A stretch of DNA of 64,000 bases from Bifidobacterium saguini DSM 23967 (GCF_000741715.1 NZ_JGZN01000005.1:124052-188051); one strand, 5' to 3'. Shown: positions 27,315 through 37,469, counted from the stretch's first letter. Numbers and translations are program-made. The notes: a model not told the origin generated them from the letters alone.

Positions 27315-27911
27315 ATGACCAACAATAATGTCGCGCCTCAGCAACCAGTGCAACCAACTCCGCAACAGCCCATTCAGCCGCCTGCCCAGCATAGTAAAAA
27401 CAAGAAATCGATATGGAAACGATGGTGGTTCTGGCTCATTATCGTACTTGTAGTATTTGCCATTGCCGGCCAAGGAGCGGCAAAGAACAATAGCTCTGCA
27501 GGGAATGCGCAGTCTTCGACTACTTCACAGCAAAGCTCGGCTAATGCCGATAATCCAGATGAGAATACGCGGAATCAGCAAAAGGAATCAGAGAAATCTG
27601 ATGTGCCCGCAGATTACAAATCAGCTTTACGCCAAGCTGATACCTACGCCAATACGATGCATATGTCAAAAGCAGGGGTATACGACCAGCTGACAAGTGA
27701 ATACGGAGGCAAATTCTCAGCTGAAGCAGCGCAGTATGCAGTGGATAACGTGAAAACAGATTGGAATGCAAATGCGCTGGCAAAGGCGAAGACGTATCAG
27801 GAAACTATGGCCATGTCTCCCGAAGCGATTCGTGATCAATTAACGAGCCAGGCCGGTGAGAAATTCACGACGGAAGAAGCCAACTATGCAATTGAGCATC
27901 TTAATGATTGA
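27315..27911 (+). CDS. Ltp-like surface protein with two tandem repeats
   Basis: A 198-residue protein with a Gln/Pro-rich cytoplasmic N-terminus, one membrane helix (about 40-56, FWLIIVLVVFAIAG), a Ser/Asn/Gln-rich spacer and two homologous repeats. Repeat one (ALRQADTYANTMHMSKAG, about 101-146) and repeat two (ALAKAKTYQETMAMSPEAIR, about 153-198) match the host-cell surface-exposed lipoprotein repeat (PF07553). That repeat is known from phage TP-J34 Ltp, a superinfection-exclusion protein, but also from many non-phage Gram-positive surface proteins. Here a membrane anchor replaces the lipobox. No phage genes are nearby. Its role is therefore open. Confidence 0.78.
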   Translation: MTNNNVAPQQPVQPTPQQPIQPPAQHSKNKKSIWKRWWFWLIIVLVVFAIAGQGAAKNNSSAGNAQSSTTSQQSSANADNPDENTRNQQKESEKSDVPADYKSALRQADTYANTMHMSKAGVYDQLTSEYGGKFSAEAAQYAVDNVKTDWNANALAKAKTYQETMAMSPEAIRDQLTSQAGEKFTTEEANYAIEHLND

Positions 27912-27929
27912 TTAAATCGGTGAACTGAC

Positions 27930-27970
27930 GGCGGGTAGACGGTCGACATACGACTGTCTACCCGCCATTT
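27930..27970 (+). terminator. Terminator after the Ltp-like gene
   Basis: GGCGGGTAGAC (27930-27940) pairs with GTCTACCCGCC (27956-27966), with inner GTCG/CGAC pairing, and is followed by ATTTT. Strong stem, short T-run. Confidence 0.85.
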
Positions 27971-28051
27971 TCGCTGTTGGCCGAGCATATTCATGGAACG
28001 TTCAGGTTATCTCCTCTAGTATTGGTTGTGGAACGCAACAAAGGAGCGATT

Positions 28052-28966
28052 ATGACATTCGGTCAGCAGCCCCAGAACAACGGGCAATATAACCCGCAAT
28101 ACAATACTCCGGACTATAACGCAGCCCAGCAGGGTGGCTACGGTCAGCAGTACATGCAGAACGGATACAATCAGCAGAACTATGGCCAGCAGTACACGCA
28201 GCAGCCATACGGCCAGAACCAGAACTTCCAGTACGCACAGCCGCAGGGCGCCGGTGCGGGAACCGCAGCCATCAACACGACGATGACCTACAACTATGAG
28301 CAGGCGCAGCGCGTCTCCGTGACCCGCGCCTACGGCGAAATGACCATCGGCCTGATCGTCACCGCAGTGGTGGCCGTACTCGGCCAGGCCACTGGCGCCT
28401 ACTACAGTTTCCTGATGGCCACTGGCATGATCGGCCTGATTGGTCTGTGCGTGGTTCAGGTGGCGCTCGCCGTGATTCTCGGCGCTCGCGTGATGAAGAT
28501 GAGCACCACGTCTGCCCGCGTCATGTTCTACGTGTACGCAGCATTGATGGGCTTCACGTTGAGCTCCATCTTCATGGTCTATGATCTTGGCTCAATCGGT
28601 ATGGCGCTCGGCATTACCGCTGCCTTCTTCTTCGCTCTCACCATGTTTGGCATGACTACCAAGTTCAACATGCTCAAGGCTGGCCCGATTCTGATGGTCG
28701 GTTTGATTGTGCTGATCATCTCGCAAGTGGTGCTGATGTTCATGCAGGTCGACGGCATGACCCAGATCGTGTGCGCCATCGGTTTGATTCTGTTCGCCGG
28801 TATGACCATCTATGATGCTCAGTCCACGCGAGCACTGTTCTCAGCCTATGAAGCACAGGGCCCGGAGATGATTAAGAAGGTTTCCATCCTGTGCGCGCTG
28901 AACCTGTACTTGGACTTCGTGAACATGTTCCTGTACATTCTGCAACTGTTTGGTAATAGGGACTAG
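28052..28966 (+). CDS. Bax inhibitor-1 (YbhL/YccA) family membrane protein
   Basis: A 304-residue membrane protein. The first 95 residues are a low-complexity Gln/Asn/Tyr/Gly tail (repeats such as NGYNQQNYGQQY). Seven membrane helices follow, with the family pattern ending YDAQSTRALFSAYEAQGP and LNLYLDFVNMFLYILQLFGN. Bacterial BI-1 proteins are pH-gated calcium-leak or stress-related membrane proteins; YccA/YbhL members interact with the FtsH protease in E. coli. The disordered tail is common in actinobacterial homologues. AAAGGAG at about 28040-28046 fixes the ATG at 28052. It is monocistronic, bounded by terminators. Confidence 0.9.
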   Translation: MTFGQQPQNNGQYNPQYNTPDYNAAQQGGYGQQYMQNGYNQQNYGQQYTQQPYGQNQNFQYAQPQGAGAGTAAINTTMTYNYEQAQRVSVTRAYGEMTIGLIVTAVVAVLGQATGAYYSFLMATGMIGLIGLCVVQVALAVILGARVMKMSTTSARVMFYVYAALMGFTLSSIFMVYDLGSIGMALGITAAFFFALTMFGMTTKFNMLKAGPILMVGLIVLIISQVVLMFMQVDGMTQIVCAIGLILFAGMTIYDAQSTRALFSAYEAQGPEMIKKVSILCALNLYLDFVNMFLYILQLFGNRD

Positions 28967-28992
28967 ACCTCAACTTTCGAGCGATAGTTGAT

Positions 28993-29022
28993 AAGCCCGA
29001 CCACATTGTGGCCGGGCTTTTT
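28993..29022 (+). terminator. Terminator after the BI-1 gene
   Basis: AAGCCCG and CGGGCTT form the outer stem, CCAC and GTGG the inner one with one mismatch between, around an ATT loop. Five T's follow. A classic rho-independent terminator. Confidence 0.9.
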
Positions 29023-29058
29023 CATGCTTGACATAAGCGCGCATTAGGCTGGCTGACC

Positions 29059-30060
29059 GTGAAGAGACAAGAAATCATGGGCATGCTGGCCTTGCTGCTG
29101 ACTGCATTGATTTGGGGATTTGCGTTCGTGGCGCAGGTACAGGGCATGGATTCCATGTCTCCGCTATTCTTCAACGCATGCCGATTCACGCTTGGCGCAT
29201 TATCCTTGGTGCCTATTCTCATCTGGCAGCGTGGTGGGAAAGACCGTGACGAACGGCAGGGGAGTGATGTTGCGGAAGATGTCGCTGCACAATCCTCTGC
29301 GGATGTATCGGACTTGGTTCATGACCATCAGGGGCCGATGTCGTTCTGGCAGTCACTGGTTGCGAATCCTGTGTTTGTTTCCGTATTGTGCGGCACCATA
29401 TTGTTCACCGCCAGCACTCTGCAGCAGTATGGCATCCTCTATGGCAAATCAGCTGGTCGCGCTGGATTCCTGACTGCTCTTTATATTGTGATGGTGCCGT
29501 TGCTGGCATTTGTGTTCCTACGTCGACGTATCGGCTTGCCGGTATTTGTCGCGGTGGCAATGTCCGTCGTCGGCTTCTACTTGCTCTGCATCACCGATGG
29601 TTTCGGCTCCATTGGGCTCGCGGATATCCTGTTGGTATTCACCGCGGCACTGTTTGCCGCACACATTTTGGTGATTGATGAATTGGGAGCGAAAGTCGAT
29701 GCGATTGTGCTGTCGTTCGGCCAGTTCTGCACAACTGCCGTATTGAGCTGGGCCGGTTCGCTGATGGAAGGTTCAGTGGATTGGACTGGGGCCGCGCATT
29801 CTTGGATGCCGATAGTGTACGCCGGCATCGGTTCGGTGGGTATTGCGTACACGTTGCAAGTGGTGGGACAGCAGTGGGTGCCGCCCACCCGAGCCAGCCT
29901 GCTGATGAGTTTGGAATCGTTCTTCTCCGCAGTCGGTGGCGCGATATTCCTTGGCGAAGTCATGACGCCACGCGGATACCTTGGTTGCACACTGATCTTC
30001 CTGGGAACCTTGCTCGCGCAAGCTCCAGCCAAACTGCCAAAATTCTTGCGCAAGGACTAG
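29059..30060 (+). CDS. EamA-type (DMT superfamily) transporter
   Basis: A 333-residue inner-membrane protein with ten helices in two EamA repeats (about 5-150 and 180-325). It starts MKRQEIMGMLALLLTALIWG, the usual first helix, and contains GILYGKSAGRAGFLTALYIV and PTRASLLMSLESFFSAVGG, both family patterns. A polar insert (about 60-98) between helices 2 and 3 is longer than usual. Substrates of this family are amino acids, purines or other metabolites, and none can be assigned. The GTG at 29059 is used; an ATG at 29077 is an alternative, and neither has a strong ribosome-binding site. Confidence 0.85.
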   Translation: MKRQEIMGMLALLLTALIWGFAFVAQVQGMDSMSPLFFNACRFTLGALSLVPILIWQRGGKDRDERQGSDVAEDVAAQSSADVSDLVHDHQGPMSFWQSLVANPVFVSVLCGTILFTASTLQQYGILYGKSAGRAGFLTALYIVMVPLLAFVFLRRRIGLPVFVAVAMSVVGFYLLCITDGFGSIGLADILLVFTAALFAAHILVIDELGAKVDAIVLSFGQFCTTAVLSWAGSLMEGSVDWTGAAHSWMPIVYAGIGSVGIAYTLQVVGQQWVPPTRASLLMSLESFFSAVGGAIFLGEVMTPRGYLGCTLIFLGTLLAQAPAKLPKFLRKD

Positions 30061-30087
30061 ATTGGCTCCCTCATTGAGGAAGCCAAT
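30061..30087. terminator. Hairpin between convergent EamA and alarmone synthetase genes
   Basis: ATTGGCT (30061-30067) pairs with AGCCAAT (30081-30087) and CCTC with GAGG inside, around ATT. It begins directly after the stop codon of the transporter gene and ends 10 bases before the convergent stop, so it probably ends both transcripts. Confidence 0.65.
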
Positions 30088-30097
30088 CGGTTAAAAA

Positions 30098-30943
30098 TCA
30101 GTCTGTGGTTTTCGGCGCCTCGCCAACTTGAGGAGCACCGTTGATATCGCGGTGGATGTTCTGCATCTGCACTTCGATGTTCTGCAAGCTGCGCGAACAA
30201 TCCAGCAGCGTCTGTGAATGTTCGCTGAGCTTCGCGTCCGGCAGATCGGTTTTATACCTGAGCGCATGCTCGAGTGAGGCCCAGTAATCCATAGCAATGG
30301 TGCGGAACTGCACTTCGACCGGAGTGTAATGCGCGCCGGAAGACAGGAACACCGGCACTGCGTAGATTACATGCAGTGAACGGTAGCCGTTCTGCTTCGG
30401 ATTCTTGATGTAATCCTTCACACGCAGTACCTGAATATCCGACTGGGAAGACAGATAATTCGACACGGAATACACGTCATCGCGATAATTGCAGATCACA
30501 CGGATGCCAGCCACGTCGAAGAGGTTGTCTTTGATGGAATTCACACTGATGGGCAGACCTTTACGCTCGAGCTTGCCGATGATGGAATTCAACGATTTCA
30601 AGCGTCGCTCCATGTGATGAATCGGGTCGTGACTGAATCGCACCTGGAACTCATCGTCGAGAATTTCCAGTTTGGTGCTGATCTCATACATCGCACCCTC
30701 ATACACCTGCATCTGATCGATGAATTCGGTGATCTCATCAGCGTTGAAGTTGCCTTCCGGCAGATCGATCATCTTCAGACGGGCTTTGAGATCGGCGGTA
30801 TTGAGTCGGTTATGTCGGTCAAGTATCACGCCAATTAATATACCCGGCTTGTTTCCTCGAAACTGAGTGAAGACGGGGAATCTTCTAAAATGCTTCATCG
30901 TTTCGGTGTTTGCCGGTAGCTTTACCGGTGCAGCGCGCCCCAT
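30098..30943 (-). CDS. Small alarmone synthetase, RelQ/YjbM type
   Basis: Synthesises (p)ppGpp from ATP and GDP/GTP. A 281-residue protein with only the RelA_SpoT synthetase domain. Key blocks are FDVAGIRVICNYRDDVYSV, RVKDYIKNPKQNGYRSLHVI and VEVQFRTIAMDYWASLEHAL, which match stand-alone RelQ-type enzymes. The HD hydrolase, TGS and ACT domains of long Rel proteins are absent. An N-terminal stretch of about 50 residues before the domain is longer than in most RelQ proteins. No clear ribosome-binding site precedes either 30943 or the internal ATG at 30898, so the start is uncertain. It is divergent from miaB with 30 bases between. Confidence 0.88.
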   Translation of the reverse strand: MGRAAPVKLPANTETMKHFRRFPVFTQFRGNKPGILIGVILDRHNRLNTADLKARLKMIDLPEGNFNADEITEFIDQMQVYEGAMYEISTKLEILDDEFQVRFSHDPIHHMERRLKSLNSIIGKLERKGLPISVNSIKDNLFDVAGIRVICNYRDDVYSVSNYLSSQSDIQVLRVKDYIKNPKQNGYRSLHVIYAVPVFLSSGAHYTPVEVQFRTIAMDYWASLEHALRYKTDLPDAKLSEHSQTLLDCSRSLQNIEVQMQNIHRDINGAPQVGEAPKTTD

Positions 30944-30973
30944 GACGAACCCGGCAGTTAGAATCTAGAACTT

Positions 30974-32428
30974 ATGAATGAAGACATGATGACCGAGGCG
31001 GAGCGTGCCTCGATTGAAGCCAGCGGGGCTGAAACCGCAGCAGGGGAGCGAGGCAAAGGCGTATTCCATATTCATACGCTGGGATGCCAGATGAATGTGC
31101 ACGATTCCGAACGCATCGCCGGCGTATTGAAGGCAGATGGTTATGTGCCGGCCACGCAGGAGCAGATTGACTCCCATGATTTCGATGTGATTGTGCTCAA
31201 CACCTGCGCTGTGCGTGAAAACGCTGCCGAACGCATGTATGGCACGATTGGCTTGTTCAACCGTATTAAGATGCAGCGTCCGAACCTGCAGATTGCGGTA
31301 GGCGGCTGCATGGCCCAGCTTGACCGCGAACGTATTGCCAAGAAGAAGCCGTGGGTTGCCGCCGTGTTCGGCACCAAGAACATCGAGGATCTGCCGAAGC
31401 TGCTCGACCAGAATCGCGCTACCGACAAGCCGCAGGTGAGAGTCACCGACCGGCTGCAGGAATTCCCGAGTCAGTTGCCGGCTGCTCGCGCATCTCGTGT
31501 GAGCTCGTGGGTGGCGATTTCCGTGGGCTGCAACAATACTTGCACGTTCTGCATTGTGCCTACCACGCGAGGCAAGGAAAAGGATCGCAGGCCGGGTGAT
31601 GTGCTGGCGGAGATTCGCAAGTGCGTGGCTGATGGAGCCAAGGAGGTGACGCTGCTCGGCCAGAACGTGAACTCCTATGGTTACGGTATTGGCGACCGAT
31701 ACGCGTTCAGCAAGCTGCTGCGCGCTTGTGGTGAGATTGAGGGATTGGAACGTGTGCGATTCACGTCACCGCATCCGGCAGCGTTCACCGATGATGTGAT
31801 TGCTGCAATGGCTGAGACGCCGAACATCATGCATCAGTTGCATTTCCCGCTGCAATCCGGTTCCGACCGTATTCTGCGTGCCATGCGCCGCTCCTATCGT
31901 TCCGCCAAATTCCTGGATATTCTGGGGCGTATTCGCGAGGCTATGCCGGATGCGCAAATATCCACCGATATTATCGTTGGCTTCCCTGGTGAGACGGAAG
32001 AGGACTTCCAAGCTACGTTGGATGTGGTGCGCAAGGCGCGATTCTCCACCGCATTCATGTTCATCTACTCGCCGCGCCCCGGCACTCCGGCCGCTTCGAT
32101 GGAGCAGATTCCGCGTGATGTGGTGCAGGAGCGTTTCGACCGACTGGTGGCTCTCCAGGAAGAGATCACGCAGGAGAACATGGAAAGCTTCGTGGGCCGT
32201 GACGTTGAGGTGATGATTACCGGCAAACTCGGTAAGAAGGATTCCGATACACATCGCGTGTCTGGCCGTGAGAAGACCGGCGTACTGGTGCATATCGGTG
32301 TGCCGGAAGGCCAGCCGGTGCCAGAAGTCGGTGACTTCGTTACCGTGACCGTAACGCACGCCGGTCGACATAACCTGCTCGCCGACCCGAACATCGCAGC
32401 CGGCCAAACCTATTCCATCCGTCACTAG
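30974..32428 (+). CDS. miaB: tRNA-2-methylthio-N6-dimethylallyladenosine synthase
   Basis: Radical-SAM enzyme adding the methylthio group at A37 of tRNAs that read UNN codons. In 484 residues it has the N-terminal UPF0004 domain ([19 protein letters not shown]), the radical-SAM cluster [17 protein letters not shown] near residue 190, and a C-terminal TRAM domain. It acts on the product of MiaA, encoded just downstream. A TAGAAT (30959-30964) lies only nine bases before the ATG and no Shine-Dalgarno site is visible, which suggests leaderless translation. Confidence 0.95.
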   Translation: MNEDMMTEAERASIEASGAETAAGERGKGVFHIHTLGCQMNVHDSERIAGVLKADGYVPATQEQIDSHDFDVIVLNTCAVRENAAERMYGTIGLFNRIKMQRPNLQIAVGGCMAQLDRERIAKKKPWVAAVFGTKNIEDLPKLLDQNRATDKPQVRVTDRLQEFPSQLPAARASRVSSWVAISVGCNNTCTFCIVPTTRGKEKDRRPGDVLAEIRKCVADGAKEVTLLGQNVNSYGYGIGDRYAFSKLLRACGEIEGLERVRFTSPHPAAFTDDVIAAMAETPNIMHQLHFPLQSGSDRILRAMRRSYRSAKFLDILGRIREAMPDAQISTDIIVGFPGETEEDFQATLDVVRKARFSTAFMFIYSPRPGTPAASMEQIPRDVVQERFDRLVALQEEITQENMESFVGRDVEVMITGKLGKKDSDTHRVSGREKTGVLVHIGVPEGQPVPEVGDFVTVTVTHAGRHNLLADPNIAAGQTYSIRH

Positions 32429-32475
32429 TTCGTACTCCGGCTCCTCTCTGATGATAAGTCGAGTCATGATCCTTG

Positions 32476-32519
32476 GCTCCCTCTGATGAGGGAGCTGTCA
32501 GCGAAGCTGACCGAGGGAG
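32476..32519 (+). repeat. Double-hairpin intergenic repeat upstream of miaA
   Basis: GCTCCCTC (32476-32483) pairs with GAGGGAGC (32488-32495); GTCAGC (32497-32502) pairs with GCTGAC (32506-32511); then a second GAGGGAG follows at 32513-32519. The first arm can pair with either GAGGGAG copy, giving two exclusive folds. I recall this kind of element as widespread between genes in B. longum-group genomes, which needs a search to confirm. The last GAGGGAG is 12 bases before the miaA ATG and may take part in ribosome binding. Confidence 0.7.
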
Positions 32520-32531
32520 AGAAGAAAAGCA

Positions 32532-33539
32532 ATGTCAACAACCGATAAGATAACAACACCACGCGTTGTCTCCATCGTCGGTCCAACCGCATCCGGAAAA
32601 ACCGGTCTCGGTATCGCTATAGCCAAGCGGCTCGCAGAACAGGGCGAGCAGGCTGAAATCGTAAACGCTGATGCTTACCAGATGTATCGCGGCATGGATA
32701 TCGGCACCGCGAAGCCGACTGCCGAGGAACAGGCTGCTGTTCCTCATCATTTGATTGACATCATTGACCCGGAAGAATCGATGAGCGTGGCCCGCTTCCA
32801 GGAACTGGCCCGTGAAACGATCGCCGATTTGCAGTCTCGCGGCATCCGCCCGATTTTGGTAGGCGGCTCAGGCCTGTATGCTCGTGCAGCCATCGACGAT
32901 ATTTCCTTCCCCGGCACAGACCCTGATATTCGCAAGAAATATGAGGAGCGAGGGAAGGTTGAAGGTGCGGGCGCACTCTTCGAAGAGCTTAAGGCCAAGG
33001 ATCCTGAAGCCGCTGCCCGTATGGACCCGCATAACCCTCGCCGTACCATTCGCGCATTGGAAGTTATTGAGCTTACCGGTCGCCCGTATTCGGCCAGCCT
33101 GCCGCGTTATCAGTATGTGATTCCCTCGGTGCAGATCGGTTTGGATTTAAGTCGTGAGGATTTGGATCATCGTATTGATGTGCGCACCAAGCAAATGATG
33201 ACCAATGGTTTCGTCGAAGAGGTAGAGCATCTACGCTCGCGTCTTGGCGCCACAGCCGTGCGCGCACTCGGATACCAGCAAATCATTGACTTGCTGGACG
33301 GTATTTGGGATGAATACGATGCATTCGCCGATATCGCGCAGAAAACCAAGCGTCTTGCCCGCAAACAGATGGGCTGGTTTGGCCGTGACCCGCGCATCCA
33401 TTGGCTGCAAGCGTTGAATCCGAAACTGGTGGACAATGCGATGGCCATCATCGCACACGCGGACGCCGGCGACTACGATCCCATTGACGCTCAAGCCGAC
33501 GCGTACGTTCAACATCACCTCGGCGACATCGTCGCATAA
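32532..33539 (+). CDS. miaA: tRNA dimethylallyltransferase
   Basis: Transfers a dimethylallyl group to A37 of tRNA, the step before MiaB. The 335-residue protein begins with the P-loop [12 protein letters not shown]. It continues with [19 protein letters not shown] and [13 protein letters not shown], and has the tRNA-binding [12 protein letters not shown] and [15 protein letters not shown] blocks. All are family signatures and the length is normal. Its stop abuts the stop of the convergent Fic-like gene with no base between, so no terminator fits in the gap. Confidence 0.95.
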   Translation: MSTTDKITTPRVVSIVGPTASGKTGLGIAIAKRLAEQGEQAEIVNADAYQMYRGMDIGTAKPTAEEQAAVPHHLIDIIDPEESMSVARFQELARETIADLQSRGIRPILVGGSGLYARAAIDDISFPGTDPDIRKKYEERGKVEGAGALFEELKAKDPEAAARMDPHNPRRTIRALEVIELTGRPYSASLPRYQYVIPSVQIGLDLSREDLDHRIDVRTKQMMTNGFVEEVEHLRSRLGATAVRALGYQQIIDLLDGIWDEYDAFADIAQKTKRLARKQMGWFGRDPRIHWLQALNPKLVDNAMAIIAHADAGDYDPIDAQADAYVQHHLGDIVA

Positions 33540-34349
33540 TCAGTGTGCAGGACCCTGATCCCAGCCGGCAATTAGGAACACGCGCGTCGGATTAGCCGGG
33601 CGTAGCATAGATTCGAACATACGCTCGAACGCGGCAATATCCCCGCGATACGCCGTATGCTTGGCCGTACGATACGCTTCGCGCGTCACCAAACCCCAAT
33701 CCAAATCCCAGCCGGCATCATGCGCGAGGCGAGAACCGAACATACGCAGCACCATCGCATTGCCGCCACGGAACGGATGCAGATAGCCGAGCTCATCATA
33801 AATCGTGGCGAATTTGTGGATGAACACATCCCTATCCAGTACATGCAGATTACGATTCTCCGCCAACTCCATCGCAATGTTATGCGCGCCGGTTTCAATC
33901 AAACCTGCAGGGAAGAATGCCTCAGGATTATTTGCGCGCGCACGGTCATTAGTCACCTCGCGCGTGGTGTTGGACGTGCGCAGTTTGCCGGCATCATCAA
34001 ACACGCCTTCAAATAAGCCCCGGTGAATGGCCACTAATTCATCCAAATCACCAGAGGGATTCCAACGGCGTTCAGCCAACAATACCGTGCGCGCAAATAC
34101 TGCGTCCGCACGGTTTGCAGCATGATCATCCAAGGAACCATCCGAAAGCCGGTTTTCACCAGTCGGACCTACTGCGTTGATACGCATAGTGGTTTGCTCA
34201 TCGGCCACGTCGATGAGATGGCTCACATCCTGGGTGCCCTGCTCGTAAGCTGCCGCGGCTCGCATCGTTGCCTCGCCCGGCGTCATGGCTTCCAGTGCGC
34301 AGTTCTTGAGTGCAAATGCGACTGCGCTCGCACGCTCTGCGGGTGTCAT
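33540..34349 (-). CDS. Fic-domain protein with degenerate active-site motif
   Basis: A protein of about 269 residues with a Fic fold: DLDELVAIHRGLFEGVFDDAG, then DVFIHKFATIYDELGYLHPF and the following core helix. Canonical Fic enzymes have HPFxx(D/E)GNGRxxR. Here the segment reads HPFRGGNAMVLR: the catalytic His is present, but the acidic Mg-binding residue is Gly and the GNGR Gly-Arg is Ala-Met. AMP transfer as usually understood is therefore doubtful; an altered chemistry, a scaffold or an inactive protein is possible. No antitoxin-like partner gene is adjacent. The start is uncertain (34400, 34358 or 34349) with no clear ribosome-binding site. Confidence 0.75.
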   Translation of the reverse strand: MTPAERASAVAFALKNCALEAMTPGEATMRAAAAYEQGTQDVSHLIDVADEQTTMRINAVGPTGENRLSDGSLDDHAANRADAVFARTVLLAERRWNPSGDLDELVAIHRGLFEGVFDDAGKLRTSNTTREVTNDRARANNPEAFFPAGLIETGAHNIAMELAENRNLHVLDRDVFIHKFATIYDELGYLHPFRGGNAMVLRMFGSRLAHDAGWDLDWGLVTREAYRTAKHTAYRGDIAAFERMFESMLRPANPTRVFLIAGWDQGPAH

Positions 34350-34421
34350 GCAACCCATGATAAGCCATGAATCGTGTCTGGAGTGGTCATGAGACCCCAT
34401 ACATGTAGAATCAAACGCGAT

Positions 34422-37412
34422 ATGGCACGTACAGCATCTTCAAACAGCAATAGATCACGCAAGTCCAAAAGCGGCGATGATGGATCCACGCATGATGGCG
34501 AGACCAAAATCCAGCCGGAAATCGATCTTGAACCTGAGCCGCTATGGCAAAAGGTTCTGCTTGCTATTCCGCGCGCATTCGGTTCTGGTGTGCGCGCTGT
34601 TACTGGCGTCGGCGAATATGACCCTGCGTATAGACGTGACGGTCTGTGCTTCCTGCTGCTGATACTTGCAATTCTGTTTTGCGCATCCGAATGGTTCCGT
34701 GTGAATGGGCCATTCGGGCAACTCCTGCATGCACTGGCCTCTGGTGTGCTTGGCATAATGAGCGTTGTACTGCCTGTGTTGCTTGCCGCCGTAGCCTTCC
34801 GGTTGATGCGCAACTCTGGCCGTGGCTCCAGCAATCCGCGTGTCATCACTGGTTGGGTGCTGCTGATGTGGTCGATTTGCTCAATCATCGATGTGGCGGT
34901 TGCCTCCAGTCACACCACGTTCGATATCACTGTGCTGCAATCGGCTGGCGGATTGTTTGGATTCTTCTTGGGCTCTCCGCTGGCTTGGGGACTTTCTGCT
35001 GCCTTTGCCATTGTGGTGTTCGTGGTGTTCGGCCTGTTTGCCTTGATGATGATTACCGGCACGCACGTCACGGATTTGCCTGAGGATGCACGCAAACTAA
35101 TGGCATTCATTCAGCGCAAACCTTATGTACCTAAGGGCGAGGAATCAGACGATACCGGCAGCCAGAGCGGTCAGTTCCCCAATGAGGTTCGGCTGGGAGA
35201 CGCCACGCTTGCATTTGCTGACGGCGTGCCCGCTCACGACGGCTCGGATGACGAGATCGACGATGAGGGGGAGCGTAGCGGCAAACTCAGCTGGCTCTCT
35301 CGTTTGTTCGGGCACAAGCCCAAGGATGAGGACGATAAGACACTTGATCGATATGCTGCTGACGATCCGTTCGACCGTGCGGCAAGCCAGCATGGTGCTA
35401 CTGCGGAGACGCCGGTAGTGGATTCCATCACAGGCGAGATTCTCGATGACGGCAATGCGCATGGCATGGGCGGGCGCACGATTACTTCGTCTTCTTATGA
35501 TGGTCGCCCGCATGTGGCGGGGAATGCTCCGTTCTCCGATGATGCGGCCGATGCTGCCACTGCGGCTTTGGGCGGGGGAGCTGCAGCGTTTGGTACTGCG
35601 GCCGATGCCGCAGCACCGCGTGTTATTTCTGGTGGTGCGACTGTGGCTATGCCTTCGGATTCCGGACCGGACGGTACCACGGTGATGCCTTCGGGCAATG
35701 CCGCGAACGATCCGTGGGCACCGAGTGCTGCTGCCGCTGCTGGAGCAGCTGCCGGGACAGCGGCTGCAGGTGGAAACGCCACTGCACCATACGCTGGTGC
35801 TGATGCGGATGGCAGCGGCGTAGGCCAGTCCGGTGCAGTTGCTGATGGCAACGCGCCCGCTGATGGTGACGATGAGATGAACCGCCCATATCAGCTGCCC
35901 GATTTGAATCTGTTGACCAAGGGGCAGCCGCATGCGATGCGTACCCCGGCCAATGATCGTGTGATTCGCGCCTTGACCTCCACGTTTGAACAGTTCAATG
36001 TGGATGCCAAGGTGGTGGGCTTCCTGCGTGGACCTTCCGTGACCCAATATGAGGTGGAGCTCGGTCCGGGCGTCAAGGTGGAGAAAGTCACCAACCTGCA
36101 GCGTAATATCGCGTATGCGGTGGCCAGCTCCGATGTGCGCATCCTTTCTCCTATCCCAGGCAAGTCCGCTATCGGTATCGAAATTCCGAACGAGGATCGT
36201 GAAATCGTGCACTTGGGTGACGTGCTGCGTTCCGACAAGGCCGTGAATGATCCGAACCCGATGCTTTCCGGTATTGGCAAGGATGTGGAAGGCCATTTCG
36301 TCACTGCCGATCTGACCAAGATGCCGCATTTGCTGGTGGCTGGTGCCACCGGTTCCGGTAAGTCCAGTTTCATCAATTCGATGCTGACCTCCATCATCAT
36401 GCGTGCCACACCTGAGCAGGTGCGCTTGATTATGGTCGACCCGAAGCGCGTGGAACTTTCCGCCTATGCCGGCATTCCACACCTGTTGACGCCCATCATC
36501 ACCGATCCGAAGAAGGCTGCACAAGCCTTGGAATGGGTGGTCAAGGAGATGGACGCCCGCTACTCTGATCTGGAATACTTCGGATTCCGCCACGTCAAGG
36601 ACTTCAATGAAGCCGTACGCGCCGGCAAGGTACATGCGCCGCTTGGTTCCAAGCGCAAGGTGGCCCCATACCCGTACATCCTTGTAGTGGTGGACGAGAT
36701 GGCTGATTTGATGATGGTCGCCAAGAATGATGTGGAAAGCTCCATTCAGCGCATCACCCAGCTTGCGCGAGCCGCAGGTGTGCATCTGGTGCTCGCCACA
36801 CAGCGCCCGTCCGTGGATGTGGTGACTGGTTTGATCAAGGCCAACATTCCTTCCCGACTGGCGTTCGCTACGTCTTCCGCCACCGATTCCCGAGTAATTT
36901 TGGATACGGTTGGTGCGGAAACCCTGATTGGACAGGGCGATGCTCTGTTCCTGCCAATGGGCTCCGCAAAACCGATTCGTGTGCAAGGCTCGTGGGTTTC
37001 TGAATCCGAGATTCGCAAGGCCGTGGAATTCGTGCGTACGCAGCGCAAGCCGAAGTACCGAGAAGACATCGAGGAAATGGCCAAGGAAGCCGAGAAGAAG
37101 GGTGGCGCCGAGATAGACGAGGAAATCGGCGACGATATGGATGTGTTGCTGCAGGCCGCCGAGCTCGTAGTCACCTCGCAGTTCGGTTCCACCTCCATGC
37201 TGCAACGTAAGCTCCGCGTCGGCTTCGCCAAGGCCGGCCGACTCATGGACTTGCTGGAATCCCGCGGCGTGGTAGGGCCATCCGAAGGCTCGAAGGCCCG
37301 CGAAGTGCTCGTACAGCCTCAGGACCTGCCGCAGGTGCTCGCATTCATTCGCGGCGAAACCAGCTCACTCACTCCATCCGCTCCTACCCAAGGTGAACTT
37401 GGCGGGGAGTAG
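34422..37412 (+). CDS. ftsK: DNA translocase FtsK
   Basis: Septal DNA pump that clears the division site and activates Xer recombination at dif. The protein has about 996 residues: an N-terminal membrane region with four helices (about 70-230), a long acidic and Ala/Gly-rich linker (about 240-500), and a RecA-like motor with Walker [13 protein letters not shown] and Walker [14 protein letters not shown]-terminal winged-helix gamma domain (about 900-970, [19 protein letters not shown]) reads KOPS. The ATG at 34422 is chosen where the Ser/Arg-rich N-terminus begins; upstream in-frame starts to 34374 exist. It heads the pgsA-pncC-clgR-recA region common in actinobacteria. Confidence 0.95.
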   Translation: MARTASSNSNRSRKSKSGDDGSTHDGETKIQPEIDLEPEPLWQKVLLAIPRAFGSGVRAVTGVGEYDPAYRRDGLCFLLLILAILFCASEWFRVNGPFGQLLHALASGVLGIMSVVLPVLLAAVAFRLMRNSGRGSSNPRVITGWVLLMWSICSIIDVAVASSHTTFDITVLQSAGGLFGFFLGSPLAWGLSAAFAIVVFVVFGLFALMMITGTHVTDLPEDARKLMAFIQRKPYVPKGEESDDTGSQSGQFPNEVRLGDATLAFADGVPAHDGSDDEIDDEGERSGKLSWLSRLFGHKPKDEDDKTLDRYAADDPFDRAASQHGATAETPVVDSITGEILDDGNAHGMGGRTITSSSYDGRPHVAGNAPFSDDAADAATAALGGGAAAFGTAADAAAPRVISGGATVAMPSDSGPDGTTVMPSGNAANDPWAPSAAAAAGAAAGTAAAGGNATAPYAGADADGSGVGQSGAVADGNAPADGDDEMNRPYQLPDLNLLTKGQPHAMRTPANDRVIRALTSTFEQFNVDAKVVGFLRGPSVTQYEVELGPGVKVEKVTNLQRNIAYAVASSDVRILSPIPGKSAIGIEIPNEDREIVHLGDVLRSDKAVNDPNPMLSGIGKDVEGHFVTADLTKMPHLLVAGATGSGKSSFINSMLTSIIMRATPEQVRLIMVDPKRVELSAYAGIPHLLTPIITDPKKAAQALEWVVKEMDARYSDLEYFGFRHVKDFNEAVRAGKVHAPLGSKRKVAPYPYILVVVDEMADLMMVAKNDVESSIQRITQLARAAGVHLVLATQRPSVDVVTGLIKANIPSRLAFATSSATDSRVILDTVGAETLIGQGDALFLPMGSAKPIRVQGSWVSESEIRKAVEFVRTQRKPKYREDIEEMAKEAEKKGGAEIDEEIGDDMDVLLQAAELVVTSQFGSTSMLQRKLRVGFAKAGRLMDLLESRGVVGPSEGSKAREVLVQPQDLPQVLAFIRGETSSLTPSAPTQGELGGE

Positions 37413-37469
37413 TCAAATCCCAGAGAATATTCAGCTGGTAGTCACTCAAGGTATAAGTGTAGGGGTAAC

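Noticed and set aside
27315..27911. Evidence for a prophage around the Ltp-like gene
   Set aside because: Neighbouring genes are core functions. No integrase, capsid, terminase or att-like repeat was seen; the Xer protein at 6.2 kb is distant and of the housekeeping type.
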